NCBI GenBank assembly: GCA_016839915.1
Contig: JAEOTH010000068.1
Coordinates: 1 to 55,146 of the forward strand
DNA from: Promethearchaeota archaeon
GTDB taxonomy: Archaea; Asgardarchaeota; Lokiarchaeia; Sigyniarchaeales; SOKP01
Length of the DNA stretch: 55,146 nucleotides
Reading direction: 5' to 3'
Below the pieces are notes generated by a model. The model saw only the letters and a program-made list of their open reading frames with translations. It was not told the origin of the DNA and made no database searches. This document shows, in pieces, positions 45,436 through 54,623 of this stretch. The translations under genes and the position numbers were made by a program. The first letter of the stretch is position 1. The number at the start of each line of letters is the position of its first letter.

Positions 45436-45451
45436 TTTTTTTTCTTTTTTT
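45436..45451 (+). terminator. T8-C-T7 tract after the M1 peptidase
   Basis: T-rich tract beginning six bases after the stop codon, before the operator region of the next gene. Fits an archaeal terminator. Confidence 0.45.
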
Positions 45452-45501
45452 CTATTATCATTTGTAATTTCAAATATTAACTAGCACAAAAAACCTTTTT
45501 A

Positions 45502-45538
45502 TTAGTGTGAGATTTCATTTAGTGTGAAATTTCACACT
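45502..45538. promoter_or_regulatory. Operator candidate: 18-bp perfect palindrome plus a direct repeat, before the FrhB-like gene
   Basis: AGTGTGAAATTTCACACT (45521-45538) equals its own reverse complement. The preceding TTAGTGTGAGATTTCA (45502-45517) repeats TTAGTGTGAAATTTCA (45519-45534) with one change and a 17-base period. The block sits 24-61 bases before the ATG of the FrhB-like gene, where a repressor could block transcription initiation. Perfect symmetry, higher GC than the surroundings and near-tandem arrangement support a binding site for a dimeric regulator. Confidence 0.6.
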
Positions 45539-45562
45539 CACAAAAAAACATGGTTATTTTAG

Positions 45563-46507
45563 ATGAAAGTTGAAAAATCAAGCCAAGATCTGGAAAATGA
45601 AGTAATTTATGCAGGTTTATGTATCCACTGTGGAAGTTGTAATGCTTTCTGTCCGCATATGGACTTTAATCAAGAAACTGGAGAAGCTTTTGTTGTAGAT
45701 GAATGTGCTGAAACTGTAGGATTATGCTATAATGCATGTCCAAGAAGTTTTCTTCCTATATCAGAGATAGAACAAAAATTATTTGGCAAGACACGTATCG
45801 ATTTAGCTGTTGGAGTTTATAATGATATTATTCAAGTTAAATCAAAGAATAAAGACGAAATATTATATAATCTTGTGGTGGCTGCATTTGAAGCGGGGAT
45901 AGTGAAACATATGGTTCTAAGTGAAGTTAAAAGTAAAAAACCACCTGTTGCTTTCCCTATTGTAGTAGACAACGAGAAAGATGCAAAAAAATTCATTCCA
46001 AAAGCCACAATGGATAATGCAGGACCATTAATTACCGGGATTGGACAAGCCTACAAGGATTACAAACGTGATATCGGTATTTTAGCTAATCCATGCCATC
46101 TTCAGGGGCTTGCTAAAATTCTCACATCAGATTTTAACACAGGAGCAGAACGTACATCACTAAAAATAGGCTATGCATGTTCCTCAGGAGGTATGACAGG
46201 CTGTAAGTATTGTACTGACTTCTCGGGAGAATTCTCAGACATTTCATATTCACCATGGGGTGCTCCAAAAGGTTCAGGTGAAGCATTCCTTATAATTAGA
46301 ACAGAAGTTGGTCAGAAATTAGTTGATACAGCGGTAAAAAAGAAATTACTTGAAATTACTGATCCAAATCCAGATTTATCTGAAATGAAGAAATTTTTAA
46401 ATAAAAAACGCAAGAAAAATTTCTTAAATCTATTAGGTAAGGATTTAATTACAGCCAAATATCTAGATCTAAATATAGAAGAGTTAAAGGATATTTTAGA
46501 AGACTAA
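45563..46507 (+). CDS. Coenzyme F420 hydrogenase/dehydrogenase beta subunit family protein (FrhB-like)
   Basis: A 314-residue protein of the FrhB/FdhB family. The N-terminus carries one ferredoxin-like [4Fe-4S] set, CIHCGSCNAFCP (Cys20, 23, 26, 30), and further Cys near CYNACP (55, 59). The following FrhB_FdhB N and C domains show NPCHLQGLAKI and CSSGGMTGCKYCTDF, the latter with metal or flavin-binding cysteines. Known members carry FAD and iron-sulfur clusters and exchange electrons with F420H2. No FrhA or FrhG or FdhA subunit is adjacent, so the electron partner is unknown. The operator palindrome directly upstream suggests tight control. Confidence 0.87.
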   Translation: MKVEKSSQDLENEVIYAGLCIHCGSCNAFCPHMDFNQETGEAFVVDECAETVGLCYNACPRSFLPISEIEQKLFGKTRIDLAVGVYNDIIQVKSKNKDEILYNLVVAAFEAGIVKHMVLSEVKSKKPPVAFPIVVDNEKDAKKFIPKATMDNAGPLITGIGQAYKDYKRDIGILANPCHLQGLAKILTSDFNTGAERTSLKIGYACSSGGMTGCKYCTDFSGEFSDISYSPWGAPKGSGEAFLIIRTEVGQKLVDTAVKKKLLEITDPNPDLSEMKKFLNKKRKKNFLNLLGKDLITAKYLDLNIEELKDILED

Positions 46508-46515
46508 TTTTTTTT
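46508..46515 (+). terminator. T8 tract after the FrhB-like gene
   Basis: A T8 run right after the stop codon, followed by further T-rich stretches. Suits archaeal termination. Confidence 0.4.
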
Positions 46516-46669
46516 CTTAATTTTTATTTATTATTTATTTCCTAAACTATTTTAAAATAAAATCTGTTTAATCACTTATTATTATACAAACAAAAAGTAT
46601 TTACAATTAAATTAAATTATAACAATTTTATATATATTAATAACAATTCTATAATGAAAAATAAATAGA

Positions 46670-47203
46670 ATGTCAAGTCGAAAACTTCTCTTTAAAATCG
46701 TTATTGTAGGAGATGGAGGCGTGGGTAAGAGTACAATGGTGCAGAGATTAACGACTGGACAGTTTATTCCACAAAAGATCACAATTGGGACAGATCTCGC
46801 AATCTACCAAATAAAGATCGATGAAAAAACCTCAGCAAATCTTCAGATCTGGGACTTCGCGGGGGAACGACGATTTAGGATTTTTTTACCAAATTATGCA
46901 AGAGGTGCTACAGGGTGCTTATTATGCTATGATATTACACGAAGAAGTAGTTTTGACAATTTGGATGAATGGTACCAAATTGTTATCAATAATGCGGATA
47001 ATCCTGTATTTATTCTGGTAGGTGAAAAAGCTGATTTAGCAGATATTAGGAGAAGTGTTGAAATTCAACATGCTGAAGAATTTAAGGAGAAATATAACAT
47101 CGACAACTTCTTTGAAACATCCTCTAAAAGTGGAGAAAATAATAAAAAAATTTTTAGAACTTTAACTCGTTCAATAATGAAAAGAAAAGGACATCTAGAT
47201 TAA
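46670..47203 (+). CDS. Rab/Ras-like small GTPase with altered G3 and G4 motifs
   Basis: A 177-residue single-domain GTPase of the Rab/Ras type. G1 GDGGVGKST (14-22), switch I Thr38 in ITIG (37-40), G3 WDFAGERRF (61-69), G4 region VGEKADLAD (117-125), G5 ETSSKSG (149-155), and YDITRRSSFDNLDEW (87-101), a strong Rab hallmark. Two substitutions: the G3 Gln of DxxGQ (Gln61 of Ras) is Glu66, and the G4 Asn (NKxD) is Glu119 (EKAD). Gln61 loss usually slows GTP hydrolysis; the G4 Asn helps fix guanine. So nucleotide handling may differ. There is no C-terminal Cys for prenylation. It is a solitary gene. Confidence 0.9.
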   Translation: MSSRKLLFKIVIVGDGGVGKSTMVQRLTTGQFIPQKITIGTDLAIYQIKIDEKTSANLQIWDFAGERRFRIFLPNYARGATGCLLCYDITRRSSFDNLDEWYQIVINNADNPVFILVGEKADLADIRRSVEIQHAEEFKEKYNIDNFFETSSKSGENNKKIFRTLTRSIMKRKGHLD

Positions 47204-47235
47204 AATTTTACTCGTTCTTGTAATAAATTCACTAT

Positions 47236-48111
47236 TTATTGATTTTTCAATTGCTCTTTAAATTTATTATTCAGAGTTTTAAGATTTTCACGGATTTTTA
47301 TTTGTATATTTCTTGGTAGTGGATCGAGAATAGCTTCAAACTTTTCCTTGCTTAAAGTATTTATAGTTTTATAATTCTTATTTAGTAGAATAATGGTTAG
47401 AATTGGTGAGATGGTAAGAAATCCATAAAAAAGATAAGAAAGAGTTAATATTTGAGTCCCCGGAAGAATAACTTGTATTCCAGGCATATTATTATTTATG
47501 AAAAGAAGAGATATTATATTTAGAATGTTTAAAGTAATGAAAACCAAAAGAGTAGTGATAGCTATTACCTTAAAATTTTTCAATTTTAAATAAGATATTA
47601 CTTTGCTTAAATCTTGCGATTTGACCTTTAGAGATGATTTCCCTTCTGTTATGTAGGGTATAATTTCAATCTTTGTATTCTTCCAAGAATCAATAAAAAC
47701 CCAAAAAAAACTAAATGTGTATAAAAAGATAAGAAATCCCAAAAAATATGAGAAATAACTATTAATGATATGAGAATTATATAATGATTCTCCACCTAAC
47801 CATAAAATTAAGATTAATTGGAAAAGCGTACAAAAAAAGAACCGATTTGCATGTTTTGATTCTTCTCCTAATGGATTATATATAATAAGACTATTATTAA
47901 ATTCAGTTCTGATTTTATTATTGCTGAGTATTCTAAAAAATAACGAAAAAGCAAATGTAACTAAAGGAAATAATAATAAGAGTACACTATCCCATACTTG
48001 AGCGATGATTAGTATAAAAAGGAAAGTAAATAAAATCAAATCACGTAAAAGACTCTCAGTTATTAATTCCATTAATGATAAATAGTGATTCTTGTTATTT
48101 TCATCATTCAT
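47236..48111 (-). CDS. Multi-pass membrane protein, function unknown
   Basis: A 291-residue membrane protein. I count about six hydrophobic segments: LILFTFLFILIIAQVW, SVLLLLFPLVTFAFSLFF, ANRFFFCTLFQLILILWLG, YFLGFLIFLYTFSFFWVFI, VIAITTLLVFITLNILNIISL and ILTLSYLFYGFLTISPILTII. Between the fourth and fifth lies a polar loop, and a basic helical C-terminal tail (QIKIRENLKTLNNKFKEQLKNQ) follows. No recognised motif. It is between the small GTPase and gcvT, convergent with the GTPase and divergent from gcvT. Confidence 0.6.
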   Translation of the reverse strand: MNDENNKNHYLSLMELITESLLRDLILFTFLFILIIAQVWDSVLLLLFPLVTFAFSLFFRILSNNKIRTEFNNSLIIYNPLGEESKHANRFFFCTLFQLILILWLGGESLYNSHIINSYFSYFLGFLIFLYTFSFFWVFIDSWKNTKIEIIPYITEGKSSLKVKSQDLSKVISYLKLKNFKVIAITTLLVFITLNILNIISLLFINNNMPGIQVILPGTQILTLSYLFYGFLTISPILTIILLNKNYKTINTLSKEKFEAILDPLPRNIQIKIRENLKTLNNKFKEQLKNQ

Positions 48112-48210
48112 TTTGTTTGGTAAAATATACTTAATAAATAAATTTTTATGATTTTTTAAATTCCACTATATAATTTAAACACATTAATTTTGTAATGTTG
48201 TGTAGAACTA

Positions 48211-49308
48211 ATGAGTACTAAACCAACCGATAATAGAAAAACTCCTCTCTACGAGACTCATCTAAACTACGGTGCTCGTATGGTTAATTTTGCTGGATGG
48301 TTGATGCCAGTTCAATTTGTAAGTATTATAAAAGAACATGAAGCGGTTCGTTCTAACGCGGGTGTATTTGATATATCACATATGGGGGAATTTCTTCTTG
48401 AAGGTAAAGATGTAATTGAATTTCTTCAAGATATCATGATAAATGATCTAAATTTATTGGAACCTTCTAAAGGGCAATATTCATGCATGTGTTACGAAAA
48501 TGGAACTGTAATTGATGATCTCGTTTATTACGAAGAAGATCCAAAGCGTTTTAGAATGATTGTAAATGCTGGTAATATCGAAAAAGACTTCCAGTGGCTA
48601 GAAGAACATATTGATAAAAGAGATGTAAAAATTACAAACCTTTCAGAAAAAAGAACTCGTGTAGCTTTTCAAGGTCCAAAAGCAGATGATTTACTTCAAC
48701 CTTTAGTGGATGCAGATTTATCAAAAATTAACCGATTTTATTTTGCGCATTGTAGAATTAAAGATACTCCTGTTTTTTTAGCAAGAACAGGATATACTGG
48801 AGAGAGAGGATTTGAGATATCTTTTAAAAATGAAGATGCAGTAAAAATTTGGAATGATTTAACAGAGACTGGAGCTAGTCCAGCTGGATTAGGAGCAAGA
48901 GATTCTCTGAGATTAGAAGCTTGTTATTCACTTTATGGACATGAAATAAGTGATTCAATTACTCCTGTTGAAGCTGGTCTTTTTTGGTTAGTAAAACCTA
49001 AGGAGGGAATTAATTATATAGGAAAAGAAGTTTTAATAAAACAAAAAACTGAAGGAACAGAAAGAGTTTTAGTAGGTCTTAATTTGATCGATAAAGGTAT
49101 TATTAGGGAAAATTACAAAATTTTTAAGAACGGAGAAGAAATTGGATATGTAACTTCTGGTGGTTATTCACCCACGCTTAAAAAAACTATTGGTTTAGGG
49201 TTTGTAAAAAAACAATATAAAGAAGAAGGAACTAAAATTGAAATTGAAATTCGCAATAAATTCTTAAGAGGAAAAATTGTTGCTACACCATTTTATAGAA
49301 ATGTGTAA
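48211..49308 (+). CDS. gcvT: Glycine cleavage system T protein (aminomethyltransferase)
   Basis: A 365-residue GcvT. Seen: TPLYETHLNYGARMVNFAGW, GVFDISHMGEF, the VAFQGPKA stretch, ARTGYTGERGFEISF, GARDSLRLEACYSLYGHEI, and YVTSGGYSPTLKKTIGLGFV in the C-terminal domain. Reaction: transfers the aminomethyl carbon from lipoyl-GcvH to a folate or pterin, giving methylene-tetrahydro-cofactor and ammonia. In this organism, with Ftr, Mch and Mtd, the cofactor may be tetrahydromethanopterin; this is inference. First gene of the gcv operon; gcvH follows within 25 bases. Confidence 0.96.
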   Translation: MSTKPTDNRKTPLYETHLNYGARMVNFAGWLMPVQFVSIIKEHEAVRSNAGVFDISHMGEFLLEGKDVIEFLQDIMINDLNLLEPSKGQYSCMCYENGTVIDDLVYYEEDPKRFRMIVNAGNIEKDFQWLEEHIDKRDVKITNLSEKRTRVAFQGPKADDLLQPLVDADLSKINRFYFAHCRIKDTPVFLARTGYTGERGFEISFKNEDAVKIWNDLTETGASPAGLGARDSLRLEACYSLYGHEISDSITPVEAGLFWLVKPKEGINYIGKEVLIKQKTEGTERVLVGLNLIDKGIIRENYKIFKNGEEIGYVTSGGYSPTLKKTIGLGFVKKQYKEEGTKIEIEIRNKFLRGKIVATPFYRNV

Positions 49309-49331
49309 ATAATATAGAAAATGTGAAGATT

Positions 49332-49727
49332 ATGGATTATAAATTTCCTAACGATTTAAAATACACAGTAACGCATGAATGGATTAGAATTGAAGATTCA
49401 GTTGGTACCGTAGGAATTACAGATTATGCTCAACATCAATTAGGTGATATTGTATTTGTAGAGCTTCCTGAAGTTGGTATGGTCTTCGAAAAGGGAAGCA
49501 ATGTAGCAGAAATCGAATCAGTAAAAGCTGTTGGTGATTTACTTATGCCTTTATCTGGAGAAATCATTGACATTAACGAAAATCTTGCTGATAATCCAGG
49601 AATTGTTAATTCTTCTCCATTTGGAACTGGATGGATAATTAGAATCAAGTTTTCTCATCCGAGTGAAATGGACGAGCTACTATCAACTGAAAAATATAAA
49701 GAAAGGATCCAAAACGAAAAAACTTAA
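49332..49727 (+). CDS. gcvH: Glycine cleavage system H protein (lipoyl carrier)
   Basis: A 131-residue lipoyl carrier. Seen: YTVTHEWIRIEDSVGTVGIT, a QLGDIVFVELPEVG stretch and the lipoylation site AEIESVKAVGDLL, with the Lys in ESVKA. Typical sandwich layout and length (127-131). It shuttles the aminomethyl group between P, T and L proteins. I place the start at ATG 49332; GTG at 49323 would add three residues. No lipoate ligase or L protein (dihydrolipoamide dehydrogenase) is in this window. The next gene starts about 60 bases downstream, with a T-rich stretch between them. Confidence 0.95.
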   Translation: MDYKFPNDLKYTVTHEWIRIEDSVGTVGITDYAQHQLGDIVFVELPEVGMVFEKGSNVAEIESVKAVGDLLMPLSGEIIDINENLADNPGIVNSSPFGTGWIIRIKFSHPSEMDELLSTEKYKERIQNEKT

Positions 49728-49787
49728 TATTTTTTTCTTTATTGTCTTATTTAATTTTTGTATAATTTAATAATTGAGTTGTTTAAA

Positions 49788-51134
49788 TTGGATTTTGTAC
49801 CTCATGATAATAAAACTATTGAAAAGATGTTATATGTAATTGGTGTAAAATCTTTACAAGAACTATTTCAGGATATCCCTACCGATTTAATTATTAATGA
49901 GCTTAATCTACCCTCTGGATTATCTGAACCAGATCTTTTACGTCAATTAGAAAAAGTTTCCCATAAAAATAAATTATATTCAAGTTCATTCTTAGGAGCA
50001 GGATGTTATTTTCATTATATCCCATCATTAGTTGATTTTGTAACTTCTCGATCAGAATTTTATACTTCTTATACGCCTTATCAAGCTGAAGCTAGCCAGG
50101 GATATTTGCAAGCTATTTATGAGTATCAAACAATAATTTCTCGTTTAACTCAAATGGATGTAGCTAATGCAAGTATGTATGATGGTTCAACAGCTCTTGC
50201 TGAAGCAGCAATTATGTCTACAATTATTACACGGAAAAATACTGTAATTTTAATGAGAGGAATTCATCCTGAATATGAGGAAGTTGTTAGAACATATTGC
50301 TGGGGGCAAGATATTAATATAGAAAAAGCTAATGAAGAAAATCTATTAGAAAAATTAAATGATAATGTCGCAGCTGTGTTATTCCAGAGTCCTAGTTTTT
50401 TTGGGGACATAGAGGATGTTTATAAGATAACAAAATTCGTGAAAGAAAAATACTCTAATTGTTTAATCATTCAAGTAATGACCGACCCAACTTGTTTAGG
50501 GATATTACAACCTCCTGGAACAACTGATATAGATATCTTTGTCGCTGAAGGACAATCTTTCGGAATCAATCCTTCTTTTGGTGGACCAGGGTTAGGAATC
50601 TTTACTGCTAAACAAAAATATTTAAGAAAAATGCCAGGAAGACTGATTGGTAAGACTAAAGAATTAGATGGGGAAAATGAGGGATTTTTATTAACGCTGC
50701 AAGCACGGGAACAACATATTCGAAGAGAAAAAGCGAGTTCCAATATTTGTACAAACCAAGCACTCTGCTCATTAGCAGCATTGACCTATCTCTTAGCGTT
50801 AGGGAGCATTGGTCTAAAAGAAATTGCGATACAAAATATTCAAAAAGCTCATTTCTTAAAACAAGAACTAAGTAAAATTCCTGGTTATGAAATTTTAAAT
50901 AAGAGACCGACCTATAATGAGTTTTTAATTAAATGTCATGATATCGATTCTCTTATTGAGCAGTGTAAACAGCGAAACCTTTTACCTCCTTTAAAAATTT
51001 CAAAGTATTATCCCGAAATGAGAAATATTGCTTTAGTGTGTGTTACTGAAATAAATTCAGAAAAATCAATAAGAAAATTTCTTGAAGCCGCTCAATCTGC
51101 TTTAAATAATAAAGTTGAGGGGAAAGTATTATGA
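49788..51134 (+). CDS. gcvPA: Glycine dehydrogenase (decarboxylating) subunit 1 (P protein, alpha)
   Basis: A PLP-enzyme half of the split P protein, about 448 residues. Start is uncertain: I place it at TTG 49788, where LDFVPH matches the family's opening (about MDFIPHT); TTG 49779 and 49758 would extend it by three or ten residues. Seen: the HKNKLYSSSFLGAGCYFHYIP motif, the FYTSYTPYQAEASQGYLQAI stretch, MYDGSTALAEA, SFGINPSFGGPGLGIF and RREKASSNICTNQALCSLAA. The lysine that holds PLP is in the second subunit. Ends overlapping gcvPB (ATGA), so translation is coupled. Confidence 0.95.
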   Translation: MDFVPHDNKTIEKMLYVIGVKSLQELFQDIPTDLIINELNLPSGLSEPDLLRQLEKVSHKNKLYSSSFLGAGCYFHYIPSLVDFVTSRSEFYTSYTPYQAEASQGYLQAIYEYQTIISRLTQMDVANASMYDGSTALAEAAIMSTIITRKNTVILMRGIHPEYEEVVRTYCWGQDINIEKANEENLLEKLNDNVAAVLFQSPSFFGDIEDVYKITKFVKEKYSNCLIIQVMTDPTCLGILQPPGTTDIDIFVAEGQSFGINPSFGGPGLGIFTAKQKYLRKMPGRLIGKTKELDGENEGFLLTLQAREQHIRREKASSNICTNQALCSLAALTYLLALGSIGLKEIAIQNIQKAHFLKQELSKIPGYEILNKRPTYNEFLIKCHDIDSLIEQCKQRNLLPPLKISKYYPEMRNIALVCVTEINSEKSIRKFLEAAQSALNNKVEGKVL

Positions 51135-52567
51135 AGTCTAATATTGAATTGATTTTTGAAAAAGGAAATGAGAATTATCAACCAAATTTTATACCTAAAA
51201 TGGATATTAAAGAAGTTGACATTAATAAAATTCTATCAAAAAATTTACAAAGAAAAGATTTACCAATTCCTAATATTCCCGAAATTGAAATTATTCGCCA
51301 TTTCATTAAATTAAGTAATAAAAATTATGGTGTAGATACTGGGATTTATCCATTAGGCTCCTGCACTATGAAATATAATCCTAAAGTAAATGAAGATATT
51401 GCGAGATTGCCGGGAATCGCCAATATTCATCCATTACAAGAAGAAAATAAAGGATGTCTTGAATTAATATACCAACTCTCAAAGCTTTTAGAGGAGATCA
51501 CCGGAATGGATGGATTTACTTTGCAACCGGCAGCTGGAGCTCATGGGGAACTAGCTGGTTTATTGATAATGAAAAAATATTTTGAAAGTAAGGGTATTAA
51601 AAAAAAGAAAATTGTTGTTCCTGACTCTGCTCATGGAACCAATCCAGCATCTGCTAAAATGGCAGGATTTTCAATTATTGAAATAAAATCAAATAAAAAT
51701 GGAGAGGTTCCGTTGGATCAATTAGAATTTGCCATGCATGAGGGTGATGTCGCTGGAATTATGTTAACAAATCCTAACACACTTGGAATTTTTGATAGGG
51801 AAATTAAGGAGATCACAAGAATTGTTCATGAAAATGGAGGATTATGTTATTATGATGGGGCAAATTTAAATCCAATGTTAGGAATTTGTAGGCCAAGAGA
51901 TATGGGATTCGATATTGTTCATCTGAATTTGCATAAGACTTTTTCTACTCCACATGGGGGCGGTGGACCTGGATCTGGGCCTATAGGTGTTGTTAATGAA
52001 TTAATTCCTTTTCTTCCTAAACCATGTCTAATTTCTACTGAACAAGGGATAGTATGTCAAGAAAATAATGATAAATCAATTGGTAGAATAAAAGCCTTTT
52101 GGGGAAATTTTGGAGTAATTGTTAGAGCTTATGCTTACATTTTAGCTCTCGGAGCTGAGGGACTAAAGAAAGTTGGTCAAATTGCTGTTTTAAATGCAAA
52201 TTATTTAAGAACTCAATTACAGAAGAAATATTATCTACCGTTTAATCGAATTTGCCAGCATGAGTTTGTACTTTCTGATAAAGATATGCCGAATGAAGTG
52301 ACCACAGAGGATATTGCAAAACGTATTCTTGATTATGGTATATATGCACCTACAATTTATTTTCCTTTGATTGTTTCTGGAGCTTTAATGATAGAACCTA
52401 CTGAGACTGAATCAAAACATTCTTTAGATTATTTTGTTTATGTAATGAATAAAATTTATGAAGAAGCAAAAGAAAATCCTGAAATAATAAAAAAAGCTCC
52501 TCTTAATATGCCTATTAAACGGTTAGACGCTGTACAAGCAGCAAGAAATCCTATATTACACGATTAA
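51131..52567 (+). CDS. gcvPB: Glycine dehydrogenase (decarboxylating) subunit 2 (P protein, beta)
   Basis: A 478-residue PLP enzyme, starting inside the stop of gcvPA (ATGA). Seen: YPLGSCTMKYNPKVNE, QPAAGAHGELAGLLIM, SAHGTNPASAKMAGF, LTNPNTLGIFDREI, YDGANLNPMLGI, and the PLP lysine in HLNLHKTFSTPHGGGGPGSG, which is intact. Together the two subunits decarboxylate glycine and load the aminomethyl group on GcvH. Length and motifs are typical of archaeal and Thermotoga-like split P proteins. Last gene of the gcv operon. Confidence 0.96.
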   Translation: MKSNIELIFEKGNENYQPNFIPKMDIKEVDINKILSKNLQRKDLPIPNIPEIEIIRHFIKLSNKNYGVDTGIYPLGSCTMKYNPKVNEDIARLPGIANIHPLQEENKGCLELIYQLSKLLEEITGMDGFTLQPAAGAHGELAGLLIMKKYFESKGIKKKKIVVPDSAHGTNPASAKMAGFSIIEIKSNKNGEVPLDQLEFAMHEGDVAGIMLTNPNTLGIFDREIKEITRIVHENGGLCYYDGANLNPMLGICRPRDMGFDIVHLNLHKTFSTPHGGGGPGSGPIGVVNELIPFLPKPCLISTEQGIVCQENNDKSIGRIKAFWGNFGVIVRAYAYILALGAEGLKKVGQIAVLNANYLRTQLQKKYYLPFNRICQHEFVLSDKDMPNEVTTEDIAKRILDYGIYAPTIYFPLIVSGALMIEPTETESKHSLDYFVYVMNKIYEEAKENPEIIKKAPLNMPIKRLDAVQAARNPILHD

Positions 52568-52645
52568 CATTATAAACTTTTAAATTCTTAAGGTCTATAG
52601 CAATATAAATTCTAAAGTAGTTTGAAAAATATAAATTAGATTTTG

Positions 52646-54623
52646 GTGTACAAAAATAAACTATTTATCTTTTTTCCCTTACGAGAAATTCAGAGAAAAT
52701 CAAGAAAAAATAACTAATCAAATTGAAGAAAGTTCAAGATCCAAAAAATTAACTTTATTACTAGCACCCAACGGTACGGGAAAGACAATTATTGCCTTAA
52801 GCAGCTTACTCCCTTTAGCATTTGAGAAAAATCTAAAAATAATTTATATGTGTCGGACACATTCTCAAAATCGTCGAATAATAAAAGAATTGATAAAAAT
52901 CTCCCAAATGATAGTCGACGATGATTTTAAAGTTAAGCTTAATGGTCTTTCGATAAGAGGAAGAAACGAAATGTGTCTGCATGAAACTTTATTGTCTCTC
53001 AAACTAAATCCAAGAGAAGCTATGTCTGTTTGTGGTGATTTAAGGAAAAACAGGAACTGTATTTATTTTTTAAATTTATTAAAAAAAAGAGCACAAAATG
53101 AAAATCCTTTATCAATTGCTCCAGAGATATTTAATAAACCGATTGATGCTGAAGATTTGATTACTCTCTGTAAAGAAAAAAAATACTGTCCTTATTTCTT
53201 AAGCAAATTCTTACTTGAAGCAATGAAAGTTATTATATGTAATTACCAATGGATTTTCAACCCATATATTCGTGAATCTTTTATGGAATTTATTGGTCAA
53301 GAACTTCAAAACTGCATTTTAGTGCTAGATGAATGTCATAACATAATTGATGCTGCAACAGAAATTAATTCAAAAAAAATCACTCCCTATTCATTAAAAC
53401 TCTGCTTAAAAGATCTTGAAATGTATAGATCAGATATTTTAATGCAAAAGTTTGTAAAACTATTATTAAACCAACTCCAAAAGAAAAAGAATAGTCTTAG
53501 AGAGGAAGAAAAACCTATTGTTCCGGATAATTTTTTAGAATTGGTTTATAAAAAATTAGGATTTTCTGATTTAAATGAATTTAAGAATTTTATTGAAGAG
53601 CTCCATGATTATAGTGTATCTATCCATGAAGAAAAGCTAGCAAATGGAGAAATTTCGAGAGATTTTGTTGGGTTATTAGCAGAATTTTGGTTAAAGTGGT
53701 TGAAAACATATACAATGGATAATTATTTTTTTTGTTATAATATTAAAGAGAAAAAAGGAAAGCGATCAATCTCACTTGAAATTGTAGCCTTAGATCCTAG
53801 AGAAATCGCTATCCCAATTTTAAAAGAAGGATATACATGTTTAAATCTCTCTGGGACTGTAAATCCGTATGTCTATAATAATCTTATGGGATTAAATGAG
53901 TGTGGTAAGAGTTATAAGGGAATTGTTGCTGATTCACCTTTCAAAAAGAAAAATATCAAGGCTATTATTATTGAGGGAGTTGATACTAAAAGAAATAATA
54001 GAACGCCAGATATGTTCAAAAAAATGATAAAAAAAATTGATGAGGTTTTAAATTGTACTCCTGCAAATGTAGGGATTTTTTGTGCTTCATATAAAATTCT
54101 CAATGCATTATTAGCAAATGGAATAGAAACAATAGTAAAAAAAAATAAAAAGAAACTATTTATTGAAGAACCTGGATTATCCGCTTCTGAAAATGCATTA
54201 ATGGTAGATAATTTCAAAAGTATGGCTTCAAATAGTGGGGCTGTTTTATTAGGAGTATGTGGAGGGAGAAATTCAGAAGGAGAAGATTATCCCGGAGATT
54301 TCATGAATTCTGTGATAATAGCGGGATTTCCCTATCATTTACCAACCCCAAGAGTAGAAGCAAAAATAAAATATTATGATAAAGTTTTTAATAGACAAGG
54401 CTGGAATTTTGCTTATTTATACCCCGCCGTTCAGCGAGCAAATCAAGCTTCAGGAAGGCCAATAAGAAAGATTTCTGATAAAGGAGCAATAATTTTCATG
54501 GATAGCCGATTTAAAGCAAAATATAAATGGATTTCAGAATGGATAAGAAAAGAATTAGAAATAGTTCCTGATAAACCTAATGCAATACTTCAGAATCTTT
54601 CCCCTTTTTGGGAGAGAGGGTAA
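52646..54623 (+). CDS. XPD/Rad3-like [4Fe-4S] DNA helicase, apparent frameshift near the start
   Basis: The long uninterrupted frame opens at 52635 but has no ATG, GTG or TTG before Met 52848, although conserved sequence precedes that Met: FPYEKFRENQ, and Walker A APNGTGKT. A GTG at 52646 in the neighbouring frame reads VYKNKLFIFFP, and leaving one T out of the T6 run (52670-52675) joins it to YEKFRENQEK, giving about 658 residues. Other motifs: RTHSQNRR (Ia), the four cluster Cys in MCLHE, VCGDL, NCIYF and YCPYF, the DEAH-type box LDECHNI, and the C-terminal QRANQASGRPIRK (motif VI). Known: 5'-3' helicases in repair. The frameshift may be a sequencing error, a real break or recoding. Confidence 0.84.

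Noticed and set aside
50471-50743. Minus-strand frame inside gcvPA
   Set aside because: Lies opposite a strongly conserved PLP-enzyme region and has no family features.
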